Shown: one piece after another, positions 1-11,813 of the stretch
Position numbering within the stretch: position 1 is the first letter of the stretch
How the letters are laid out: every line of letters starts with the position of its first letter
Assembly (NCBI GenBank): GCA_040766585.1
Contig: JAXGQE010000008.1
Span: forward strand, 77,975 to 141,974
Source: JAXGQE01 sp040766585
GTDB taxonomy: Bacteria; Bacillota; SLNR01
Length of the DNA: 64,000 bases
Reading direction: 5' to 3'
The notes under the pieces: generated by a model
Told to the model about the DNA's origin: nothing
Seen by the model: the letters and a program-made list of their open reading frames with translations, nothing else
Database searches by the model: none
Program-made: the position numbers and the translations under genes

Positions 1-883
1 TCTTGCGGAACCACCGCAAATCGGTTAAAATGGCGGATCATTTCCGGTAAGAAGGCATTGGCTTGTTCCAGGGAAGTAATGCCACTGAGTTCAAACATCA
101 CCGGCAATCGACTTTTTGTATAGTGTTCCAGAGCCGTTCGATACGGCCCTTGGCTTGAGGAGCGGGGCTTTGATCATCTGAATGGCAAGCTCTTGCATGG
201 CCCGTCCGAATTGGGTCAAAGGCTCAGTGACTCCTTGAAGCTGATCTTCTAGAGAGACAGCCGTATCCTTCGGAGAAAGAAGATGGTGTGGCGGTCACAG
301 TACAATTTCGCCGGACGGCCATATTCTTTGAGAAGTTGATTCATCACCTGAAAGTAGCCATGCAGACACTCATTTTCCGAAAAATGCAGCCCTAAGATGG
401 CCCCAGTGGCATCATCAATTGCCCCATGCAATGTGATGGGCTTTTCATTGGGAATCCAGGCAAAAGGGGAAGCATCCATTTGAACCAGAATGCCTGCCTG
501 TCTTTTACGACGATGGTGTGCCTTTTCTGGCGATGAATTTTGGGGGCTTTTAATCCCCGCCTGAGCCAGCGTGCGGGTAAACGGTGGGATAACTCACATG
601 GATCTCTTCCATCTCCGCTAAAAGTCGGGAAATGAGCAAAATTGGCCGATGGATACTTAGTCTGTTTGAGAGAGACTATGTGTGCAAAGCGGATCAGAAA
701 CAGCGTGCGGGTGCTCGGACTCCGATTTTTATGGATGAGAAACGACGGTCCGTGGTTCAAAACCCCTCCTTTTAAACGGAGCACTTGTCGTTCACTGAGG
801 CCCAACATCTCAGCCGCTGTTTTGATGGTAATTACTTTATCAATCGTTTGGTTAATGACCCGGTTGACTTCTTGTTGAGTCAT
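1..883 (-). pseudogene. DDE transposase of the IS1202/ISNCY type, broken and partial
   Basis: The reading starts at ATG 883 on the minus strand. It opens with a helix-turn-helix segment (AAEMLGLSERQVLRLKGG), as in the IS1202/ISNCY transposases. The catalytic-core start MDASPFAWIPNEKP is intact here near 440-480, whereas the second copy has a 1-base deletion at that point. Elsewhere this copy is interrupted by several frameshifts (near 720-690, 590-500 and 290), so no full-length transposase can be made. It looks dead, unless the indels are sequence errors. Confidence 0.8.
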
Positions 884-958
884 GTTGAATATCTCCCTTC
901 TCATAGGTGACATTTTATCAGAATAAATTCAACATGACATTATCACAGAATAACTACA
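1..958 (-). mobile_element. IS1202/ISNCY-type insertion sequence, partial copy cut by the window start
   Basis: The segment matches positions 23347-24321 of the second copy in this window almost base for base and has the same right end, finishing at the same terminal ACTACA at 958. The left part lies before the window. The two copies differ by about a dozen and a half small changes, many of them 1-6 base insertions or deletions (for example six bases missing near 510 and an altered stretch near 115). The element ends 17 bp upstream of the -35 box of the rRNA operon. Its target duplication cannot be checked because the left end is missing. Confidence 0.85.
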
Positions 959-975
959 AAACCAGCAAATCTAGT

Positions 976-1007
976 TTGACAAGCGTTTTTGATTATGATA
1001 CTATAAT
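976..1007 (+). promoter_or_regulatory. Candidate rRNA operon promoter
   Basis: A perfect TTGACA at 976-981 is followed by TATAAT at 1002-1007, a 20-bp spacer that is longer than ideal; GATACT at 997-1002 would give 15 bp instead. It lies about 115 bp before the mature 16S 5' end and directly after the IS end at 958, so any upstream activating DNA beyond 17 bp is now IS sequence. Confidence 0.55.
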
Positions 1008-1122
1008 AAAGCATCTCAACGCAGGGAGCATGCATTTTCCCTCTTGAGATTTTCTGGTCCTTGACAACTGAACAGTACGAAGGGGAAAGAAGTAAACGAG
1101 AGTCAAGACAGACTTTCAGGAT

Positions 1123-2661
<1,539 letters not shown>

Positions 2662-2787
2662 TAGGGAGCAATCCCGAGGTCGAAGGTGCGCAAGCGCACT
2701 GGAACACAGGGTAAGACCCCTTCTCGTACTGTTTGGTTATCAGGGACCAGGAGACTGCACCTTGAAAAATTGCACAGTGAAACGAGG

Positions 2788-5736
<2,949 letters not shown>

Positions 5737-5764
5737 CTCATTCACTGTGCGATTTGAAGGTGCA

Positions 5765-5879
5765 TTCCGGTGGCAATGGCGGAGGGGTTCCACCCGTTCC
5801 CATCCCGAACACGGCCGTTAAGCCCTCCTGCGCCGATGGTACTTGGGTCTTTCCCTGGAAGAGTAGGTCGCTGCCGGAG
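5765..5879 (+). rRNA. rrf: 5S ribosomal RNA
   Basis: A 115-base segment whose ends pair (TCCGGTGGC with GCTGCCGGA) and which contains the conserved core CCCATCCCGAACACGG. It lies 25 bases after the 23S processing stem and 9 bases before tRNA-Asn, the usual place in an rRNA operon. Ends were set from the terminal stem. Confidence 0.93.
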
Positions 5880-5888
5880 TACTTTTAT

Positions 5889-5963
5889 TCCTCGATAGCT
5901 CAACGGTAGAGCACTCGGCTGTTAACCGAGTGGTTGTTGGTTCGAATCCAACTCGGGGAGCCA
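5889..5963 (+). tRNA. tRNA-Asn (anticodon GTT)
   Basis: A full cloverleaf can be drawn: acceptor TCCTCGA pairs with TCGGGGA, the D arm is followed by anticodon stem CTCGG with loop CTGTTAA giving GTT, then the T arm GTTGG / CCAAC with TTCGAAT. The 3' CCA is encoded. It is the last gene of the rRNA operon and is followed directly by a terminator. Confidence 0.97.
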
Positions 5964-5970
5964 TGTTTTG

Positions 5971-6000
5971 AAAAAACCCGATATTTCGGGTTTTTTTATT
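5971..6000 (+). terminator. Rho-independent terminator of the rRNA operon
   Basis: AAACCCG and CGGGTTT form a stem around ATATTT, followed by a long T run. It starts 8 bases after the encoded CCA of tRNA-Asn. Confidence 0.9.
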
Positions 6001-6006
6001 TTTTAC

Positions 6007-6036
6007 TTGAAGAGATTTTGCACTCTTTGATATAAT
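6007..6036 (+). promoter_or_regulatory. Candidate promoter of the EF-G-like gene
   Basis: TTGAAG at 6007 and TATAAT at 6031 are separated by 18 bp. The predicted transcript has a leader of about 125 bases before the start codon at 6171, in which I see no clear riboswitch. Confidence 0.55.
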
Positions 6037-6170
6037 AATATGAGCATTCGCCGGCATCGGATTGGTTTTGGCGACAAGGCACGGGACGACTGGGTATAAA
6101 GGAGGATATGCACGCAGGCGGCAAGAATATATATGGGATGAGTACATCAGAGACGAGGAGGATACTGTGA

Positions 6171-8249
6171 ATGAAAAAGTATGAAACGAGTCAACTGCGA
6201 AATCTTTGCTTAATTTCGCATGGTGGTGCAGGGAAGACCACTTTGGCAGAAGCAGCATTGTTCGATGCTGGAGTAATTGACCGTTTTGGCAAAGTGGACG
6301 ACGGCACATCAACCATGGATTTTGATACCGAGGAAGTCAGGAGAAAGATATCCATCAACGCATCCATCGCGTCGGTTCCGTGGAACGATGTAAAAATCAA
6401 TATTGTGGACACTCCCGGGTATTTTGATTTTGTTGGAGAAGTCAAAGGTGCGCTGCGGATTGCTGACAGTGCTGTGGTTGTCCTGGATGCAGTGGGCGGC
6501 GTTGAAGTTGGTGCAGAACTGGTTTGGGGTTATGCGGATGAACAGAACCTGGCCAGAATGATTTTTATCAATAAGATGGATCGGGAAAACGCCAATTTTG
6601 CCAATGTACTGGGTAAAGCCAAAGAAATGTTTGACGGACAGATTATTCCATTGCAGATTCCCATTGGTGCGGAAGCTGCCTTTAAAGGAATTGTTGATAT
6701 TGTCAACCTGAAGGCTTATGTGTATTCGGCCGACGGGAAATTCGAAGAGAAAGAAATCCCCGCTGATCTTCAGGGCCAGGTGGACGAGTACCGGGAACAG
6801 CTCATCGAAATCGCTGCGGAAGGCGATGATGAGCTGACCATGAAGTACCTGGAAGGAGAAGAACTGACCGATGAGGAAGTTCGTTTCGGTCTTCGAGCAG
6901 GGATTATTGCCGGGAAGGTCTACCCCGTCCTCTGCGGTTCTGCATACAAGAATATCGGGATCCGCCACATGCTGGATGCCGTGGAAGCGTTTATGCCGGC
7001 ACCCACGGATCTTCCGGACGAAGAAGGAAAGAAACCGGGAACGGATGAAACAATCAGTCGAAAACCGGATCCGGCGGAACCGTTCTCAGGACTGGTGTTC
7101 AAAACCATGGCCGACCCGTATGTGGGCCGACTGTCCCTTTTCAGAGTCTACTCCGGAAAATTGAAATCTGACTCATCATTCTTCAATCCCAGCAAAGAGA
7201 AAGTGGAGAGAATCGGTCAGCTGTTCTTCCCCCAGGGAAAACACCTGGACCCTGTGGATGAAGTCAAAGCCGGCGATATTGTGGCGGTAGCGAAACTTCA
7301 GGAAACAGTGACAGGGGATACCATCTGCGACAAAGACCATCCCATTATGCTGGAAACCATTCATTTCCCTCAGCCCAATCTGAAACTGGCCCTGACTCCG
7401 AAAGCCAAGGGCGATGAAGACAAACTGGGCTCCGGACTGCAAAGACTGTCGGAAGAAGATCCGACCTTTGAAGTCAGCAAAGATTCCACAACCGGTGAAC
7501 TGGTGGCTTCCGGCATGGGTGAGCTCCATATCGAAGTGGTAACCAGCCGTTTGCACAAGAAATTTGGTGTTGAAGTGAATCTCGACACTCCAAAGGTTCC
7601 ATATAAAGAGACGATCCGATCCAGTGTAAAAGTCGAAGGAAAGCATAAGAAGCAGTCCGGGGGTCGCGGACAGTTTGGCCATGTGTGGATTGAATTCGAG
7701 CCCATCCACGATGGTGAAGACTTCGAATTTGTGGATAAAATTTTCGGAGGATCGGTTCCGAGACAATATATCCCTGCTGTTGAAAAAGGTCTAAGGGAAG
7801 TCAAGGACGATGGAGTGCTGGCCGGTTATCCGGCTGTGAACTTCAGAGCCACCCTGTATGACGGATCATTCCATCCGGTGGATTCATCCGAAATGGCCTT
7901 CAAAATTGCGGCCAGCCTGGCTTTCAAAAAAGGGATGGAACAGGCAAAACCCGTTCTCCTGGAGCCCATTGTCATTGCCGAAGTAACTGTGCCGGATGTG
8001 TACATGGGCGATGTCATCGGGGATTTAAACAAAAAACGAGGGCGCATCTTAGGCATGGAACCCAATGGAAGCCTGCAGATTGTCAAAGCACAGGTTCCCA
8101 TGGCGGAAATGTTCCGGTACGCCACCGACCTGCGCTCAATGACCCAAGGCAGGGGTACATTCACCGTCCAGTTTGACCATTATGAAGAAGTTCCGGCCAA
8201 TATCTCGGAAAACATTATTGCTGCTGCCAAAAAGGAAAAAGAAGAATAG
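6171..8249 (+). CDS. EF-G-like translational GTPase (EF-G paralogue type)
   Basis: The protein has 692 residues, the length of elongation factor G. GTPase motifs are visible: P-loop HGGAGKTT at about 17-24, DTPG near 80, and NKMD near 133. The later part carries EF-G domains III-V, ending with the RGRILGM and SMTQGRGTF segments. The P-loop (HGGAGKT rather than HIDAGKT) and the switch region (RRKISINAS in place of the usual RGITI) place it with the EF-G-like paralogue group rather than the canonical, str-operon factor. Paralogues of this group bind ribosomes, but their exact job is not settled. It starts at ATG 6171 behind GAGGAGG. It sits alone between the rRNA operon and an rRNA methyltransferase and has its own promoter and terminator. 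Confidence 0.88.
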   Translation: MKKYETSQLRNLCLISHGGAGKTTLAEAALFDAGVIDRFGKVDDGTSTMDFDTEEVRRKISINASIASVPWNDVKINIVDTPGYFDFVGEVKGALRIADSAVVVLDAVGGVEVGAELVWGYADEQNLARMIFINKMDRENANFANVLGKAKEMFDGQIIPLQIPIGAEAAFKGIVDIVNLKAYVYSADGKFEEKEIPADLQGQVDEYREQLIEIAAEGDDELTMKYLEGEELTDEEVRFGLRAGIIAGKVYPVLCGSAYKNIGIRHMLDAVEAFMPAPTDLPDEEGKKPGTDETISRKPDPAEPFSGLVFKTMADPYVGRLSLFRVYSGKLKSDSSFFNPSKEKVERIGQLFFPQGKHLDPVDEVKAGDIVAVAKLQETVTGDTICDKDHPIMLETIHFPQPNLKLALTPKAKGDEDKLGSGLQRLSEEDPTFEVSKDSTTGELVASGMGELHIEVVTSRLHKKFGVEVNLDTPKVPYKETIRSSVKVEGKHKKQSGGRGQFGHVWIEFEPIHDGEDFEFVDKIFGGSVPRQYIPAVEKGLREVKDDGVLAGYPAVNFRATLYDGSFHPVDSSEMAFKIAASLAFKKGMEQAKPVLLEPIVIAEVTVPDVYMGDVIGDLNKKRGRILGMEPNGSLQIVKAQVPMAEMFRYATDLRSMTQGRGTFTVQFDHYEEVPANISENIIAAAKKEKEE

Positions 8250-8264
8250 TCGGTGTGACTTTCG

Positions 8265-8291
8265 GAGGAAGGTTCTTACCTTCCTCTTTTT
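8265..8291 (+). terminator. Rho-independent terminator after the EF-G-like gene
   Basis: GAGGAAGG and CCTTCCTC form an 8-bp stem with a short loop, followed by TTTTTG. It falls between the EF-G-like stop and the ribosome binding site of the next gene, so the two genes are probably at least partly uncoupled. Confidence 0.8.
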
Positions 8292-8312
8292 GTCGTCTAA
8301 GGAGGAATCGCA

Positions 8313-9491
8313 ATGGCTGTAGTACAGTTGAAGAAAAGGAAAGACACCCGGATCGAATCGGGGCATCCCTGGATCTATCAGTCTGAAATCCAGCAGATCC
8401 AGGGAGAGTACCAACCCGGAGATATTGTGGATGTGGTCAATCATTCGAAATCCTTTGTGGGAAGAGGATACATCAATCCCAGGTCCATTATCACCGTACG
8501 ATTGCTCACCCGGGAAGAAAGGGCCATCGATCAGGGATTTTTCGATGAGCGGATTCAGCAGGCATGGACCCTCCGCCAGGAATTGATTGGGGCCGATACC
8601 GATTCCTATCGGCTGATCCACGCCGAATCCGATGGGCTGCCGGCTCTGGTGGTGGATAAATTCGGAGACTATCTGGTGGTTCAGTTCCTTTCCCTGGGGA
8701 TGGACATACGCAGAGAACCGGTGATGGAAGCCCTGATGCGGGTTGTAAACCCCAAAGGAATTTATGAACGCAGTGATGTGAATGTGCGAAAAATCGAGGG
8801 ACTGCCGCTGAAAAAAGGACATCTGATAGGTGAATTTCCAACGCGCCTGCCCATTGTTGAGAATGGATTTTCATTCATTGCAGATATCGAAAACGGTCAG
8901 AAAACAGGATATTTCTTTGATCAGAGAGAAAATCGTCAGGCAATAAAACGCTATGTCAAAGGGAAAAAGGTCTTGGACTGTTTTTGCTATGTGGGATCTT
9001 TTGCGGTTCACGCTGCCGGTTACGGAGCAGCGCAGGTCAGGGCCATTGACATCTCGGAGGATGCCATAGCAGACAGCCAGAAGAATATGGAGCTGAATGG
9101 TTTCTCGGAGAAGGCCTCCTACCTGGCAGCCAATGTGTTCGATGAACTGAGAACCATGGAAGCCAGGGAGGAACGGTACGATGTCATTATCCTGGACCCT
9201 CCAGCCTTCACAAAAAGCAAGGATTCACTCCAGAGCGCTTTGCGGGGGTATAAAGAGATCAATCTGCGGGCCATGAAAATATTGGAGGACGGAGGGTATT
9301 TGATTACCAGCTCCTGTTCCCACCATGTATCCGAGGAGATATTCTGGAAAATGCTTCTGGATGCAGCCCGGGATGCCGGAAAATCCATGCAGATTCTGGA
9401 AAGGAGAACCCAGGGCGCTGACCACCCAATTCTGCTGGCCAGCAAAGAGACCCAGTACCTGAAATACTTCATATTGAAGGTTGCGAAATGA
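8313..9491 (+). CDS. rlmI: RlmI-type class I SAM-dependent rRNA methyltransferase
   Basis: A 392-residue protein with an N-terminal PUA RNA-binding domain (about 1-75, with the SGHPWIYQSEI opening typical of the family) and a Rossmann methyltransferase domain. The SAM-binding segment LDCFCYVGSFAVHAA lies near 220-235, LDPPAF near 294-299, and the SCSHH motif near 333. The family methylates C5 of a cytidine in 23S rRNA (C1962 in E. coli). Start ATG 8313 is preceded by AAGGAGGAA. It is read from the same strand as the EF-G-like gene but after a terminator. RlmI and the related RlmK domain are similar, so the exact target base is inferred. Confidence 0.88.
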   Translation: MAVVQLKKRKDTRIESGHPWIYQSEIQQIQGEYQPGDIVDVVNHSKSFVGRGYINPRSIITVRLLTREERAIDQGFFDERIQQAWTLRQELIGADTDSYRLIHAESDGLPALVVDKFGDYLVVQFLSLGMDIRREPVMEALMRVVNPKGIYERSDVNVRKIEGLPLKKGHLIGEFPTRLPIVENGFSFIADIENGQKTGYFFDQRENRQAIKRYVKGKKVLDCFCYVGSFAVHAAGYGAAQVRAIDISEDAIADSQKNMELNGFSEKASYLAANVFDELRTMEAREERYDVIILDPPAFTKSKDSLQSALRGYKEINLRAMKILEDGGYLITSSCSHHVSEEIFWKMLLDAARDAGKSMQILERRTQGADHPILLASKETQYLKYFILKVAK

Positions 9492-9536
9492 GTAATCTAT
9501 TGGAGAAAATCGGTGTAAATCACAGGAAATAAAAGA

Positions 9537-9595
9537 AAATCCACTGCAGGATGTGTTTTTCAGCATTGAATCCGGCAGTGGATTTTTGCTTTTTC
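9537..9595 (+). terminator. Terminator after rlmI
   Basis: AATCCACTGC and GCAGTGGATT can pair across a loop of about 30 bases, followed by a T-rich run. The T tract also overlaps the -35 region of the ctsR promoter. Confidence 0.7.
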
Positions 9596-9638
9596 CAGCA
9601 GGTGGGGTATAATATAAGTAAGGTCAAAGATAGTCAAT
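9586..9638 (+). promoter_or_regulatory. ctsR operon promoter with CtsR operator
   Basis: TTGCTT at 9586 and TATAAT at 9608 are 16 bp apart. From 9622 the sequence reads GGTCAAAGATAGTCAATG, close to the known CtsR heptad repeat (GGTCAAA, three bases, then a second GTCAAA-like heptad). It lies just downstream of the -10 box, where bound CtsR would block transcription. This predicts autoregulation of ctsR-mcsA-mcsB-clpC, relieved by heat or protein stress. Confidence 0.85.
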
Positions 9639-9661
9639 GTTGAACAGGGAGGGGGAATACC

Positions 9662-10138
9662 ATGCCCAATCTGGCAGATATTATTGAAGAGTACATTCGG
9701 GATATGATTGAGCAGTCCTACAACGATATGGTCGAAATCCAGCGAGGGGAGTTGGCTAAAGCGTTCCAGTGCGTTCCTTCGCAGATTACGTACGTCCTGG
9801 ATAAGCGGTTTTCCATTGACCGGGGATATCTGGTGAAAAGCCGGCGCGGCGGAGGCGGATACATCCGCATTAGCAAGCTCCCGGCTCAAGAGGATGCGGA
9901 ACTGCTGAAAGCTGTCATCTCGGAGGTGGATGAGGGAGTCTCCCAAACCCGTGCTCTGGATCTGATCAATCGTCTGGAGGATGAGGGAGCATTGACCAGT
10001 CGGGAAGCAGCCATGGCCAAGAGCGCTGTCCTGCGGGAAACCATCCCGCTGCAGATCTCAGCCCGAGATGTCCTGCGGGGAAGAATCATCCGTGCCATGC
10101 TATCTGCATTGCTCCATCAGATTGCCCAGGAGGACTGA
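9662..10138 (+). CDS. ctsR: Transcriptional repressor CtsR
   Basis: A 158-residue protein opening with the winged-helix domain of CtsR. The glycine-rich wing RRGGGGYIRI, the heat-sensing element of the family, is at about 60-69. CtsR represses the clp and heat-shock genes in Firmicutes and is inactivated or targeted with McsB help. Start ATG 9662 lies behind AGGGAGGGGG. It is first in a four-gene operon with mcsA, mcsB and clpC, the standard arrangement, and has a CtsR box in its own promoter. Confidence 0.97.
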   Translation: MPNLADIIEEYIRDMIEQSYNDMVEIQRGELAKAFQCVPSQITYVLDKRFSIDRGYLVKSRRGGGGYIRISKLPAQEDAELLKAVISEVDEGVSQTRALDLINRLEDEGALTSREAAMAKSAVLRETIPLQISARDVLRGRIIRAMLSALLHQIAQED

Positions 10139-10183
10139 CCCGGTACACCATGTCAGAAGGAAAGAGAAACAGGGGGTGAGGGT

Positions 10184-10735
10184 ATGCTTTGCGATGAATG
10201 CAAAAAAAATCCGGCCACAGTTCATATAACACGGATCGTCAACAACCAGAAAGTTGAACGGCATCTGTGCAGTGTTTGCGCTGAGAAATATGGCGGCATG
10301 CATTTTCCGTTTGAACCGACCTTTTCCATCAACAGCCTTCTTTCAGGGTTGTTGAATCAGGGAGTGGATTACGGTCCCGGGGCGGAATCGCAGTCACATA
10401 AAGAACGCTGTGAAAACTGCGGGTGCAGTTTTGAGGACTTTAAACAAACGGGGCGATTGGGCTGCAGTGAATGCTACCGCGTTTTTGCACCTAACATTGA
10501 GCCGATTCTGCGCCGTATTCACGGCAGCAGCAACCACAGTGGAAAGGTGCCTCTGCGTTACGAAGGACAGATCCATGCTTCGCGAAAGATCGATACCCTG
10601 CGAGCGAAGCTGGCGAAGTTGATTGAAAAGGAAGAATTCGAAGAAGCAGCGGCTGTACGGGATGAAATCAAAGAATTGGAGAAAGAAGATCTGGACCGGA
10701 ATCAAAAGGGGGGCGATGCGGATGCAGTTGAATGA
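10184..10735 (+). CDS. mcsA: McsA, zinc-binding activator of the arginine kinase McsB
   Basis: A 183-residue protein with repeated CxxC zinc-binding pairs: CDEC at 3-6, CSVC near 28-31, CENC near 76, and CSEC near 93. A UvrB/UvrC-type motif follows at the C-terminus (KEEFEEAAAVRDEIKELE). McsA activates McsB and links it to ClpC. It starts at ATG 10184 behind GGGGGTGAGG and overlaps the start of mcsB by 14 bases, which implies translational coupling. Confidence 0.95.
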   Translation: MLCDECKKNPATVHITRIVNNQKVERHLCSVCAEKYGGMHFPFEPTFSINSLLSGLLNQGVDYGPGAESQSHKERCENCGCSFEDFKQTGRLGCSECYRVFAPNIEPILRRIHGSSNHSGKVPLRYEGQIHASRKIDTLRAKLAKLIEKEEFEEAAAVRDEIKELEKEDLDRNQKGGDADAVE

Positions 10736-11810
10736 TGTATTTCGCAGCACCGTCAGTGCCTGGATGAATGGAAGCGGTCCCAACTCTGATATTGTCATCA
10801 GCAGCCGGGTGCGTCTGGCCAGAAATATTGCGGGAATCCCGTTTCCCCATATTCTGAACCGGGCGGATGCACTGAAGGTTATGGGTATTGTCAAAAAAGC
10901 GGTGGATGATGTGAACAAACGCGGTCATATCGGGAAGTTCCACTATTTCAGTTATGACGATATGAGCAGCCTGGACCGCCAGATCCTGGTTGAAAAGCAT
11001 CTGGCCAGCCCCGGGCTGGGACAGGGATGCGCCATCTGCGGCATTGTACTGAATGAGCAGGGTACCCTCAGTATCATGATCAATGAGGAAGATCACCTGA
11101 GGTTGCAGTGCATTCAGTCCGGTCTCCAGTTGGATGAAGCGTTGAAAATATGCTCTTCCCTGGACGATGGTTTGGCCGAAACCATGGACTATGCCTTTTC
11201 AGATAAGTATGGATACCTGACCGCCTGCCCCACCAATGTAGGGACCGGGCTGAGAGGCTCTGTCATGGTCCACCTGCCGGCCTTGGTGATGGGAGGGCAT
11301 GCCGGAAGGATCCTGAACACAGCGGGACAGCTGGGACTGGCAGTACGCGGGTTCTACGGCGAAGGGTCCGAAGCCGCCGGCAACATATTTCAGATTTCCA
11401 ACCAGATTACTCTGGGGTATGAAGAAGAGCAGATGATTGACAAACTGGCCACCGTCACAAAACAAATCATCGAACAGGAACAGGCAGCACGTCAGTCGCT
11501 GCTGCAAAGCGCCAGACTCAGCATCGAAGATCGGGCTTTTCGGTCGTACGGGATTTTGTCCCACGCCCGTGTGGTGAATTCCACAGAAGCCATGCAGCTT
11601 TTGTCCGATGTGCGAATGGGATCGGAAATGAATATATTACCCAAGATTCCCACGCAAACCTTAAATGAGCTGCTGACAGTCACCCGACCGGCGTATCTGC
11701 AGTGGCTGGCGGGACGGACATTGGAACCGGGCGAACGAGACTGTGTCCGGGCGGAAATCATAAGAAATAAACTATGTGACGATAAAAAGGAAACAGATAA
11801 GGGGGAATAA
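10722..11810 (+). CDS. mcsB: McsB, protein arginine kinase
   Basis: A 362-residue phosphagen-kinase-fold protein that phosphorylates arginines on misfolded proteins and marks them for ClpCP. The motif SSRVRLARN near the N-terminus and the catalytic segment CPTNVGTGLRGS near 167-178 are present. ATG 10722 was chosen because a GGGGGG stretch lies 8 bases upstream; ATG 10716 is two codons earlier, and the frame stays open still further upstream. The gene overlaps mcsA by 14 bases and is followed 3 bases later by clpC. Confidence 0.95.
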   Translation: MQLNDVFRSTVSAWMNGSGPNSDIVISSRVRLARNIAGIPFPHILNRADALKVMGIVKKAVDDVNKRGHIGKFHYFSYDDMSSLDRQILVEKHLASPGLGQGCAICGIVLNEQGTLSIMINEEDHLRLQCIQSGLQLDEALKICSSLDDGLAETMDYAFSDKYGYLTACPTNVGTGLRGSVMVHLPALVMGGHAGRILNTAGQLGLAVRGFYGEGSEAAGNIFQISNQITLGYEEEQMIDKLATVTKQIIEQEQAARQSLLQSARLSIEDRAFRSYGILSHARVVNSTEAMQLLSDVRMGSEMNILPKIPTQTLNELLTVTRPAYLQWLAGRTLEPGERDCVRAEIIRNKLCDDKKETDKGE

Positions 11811-11813
11811 TCC

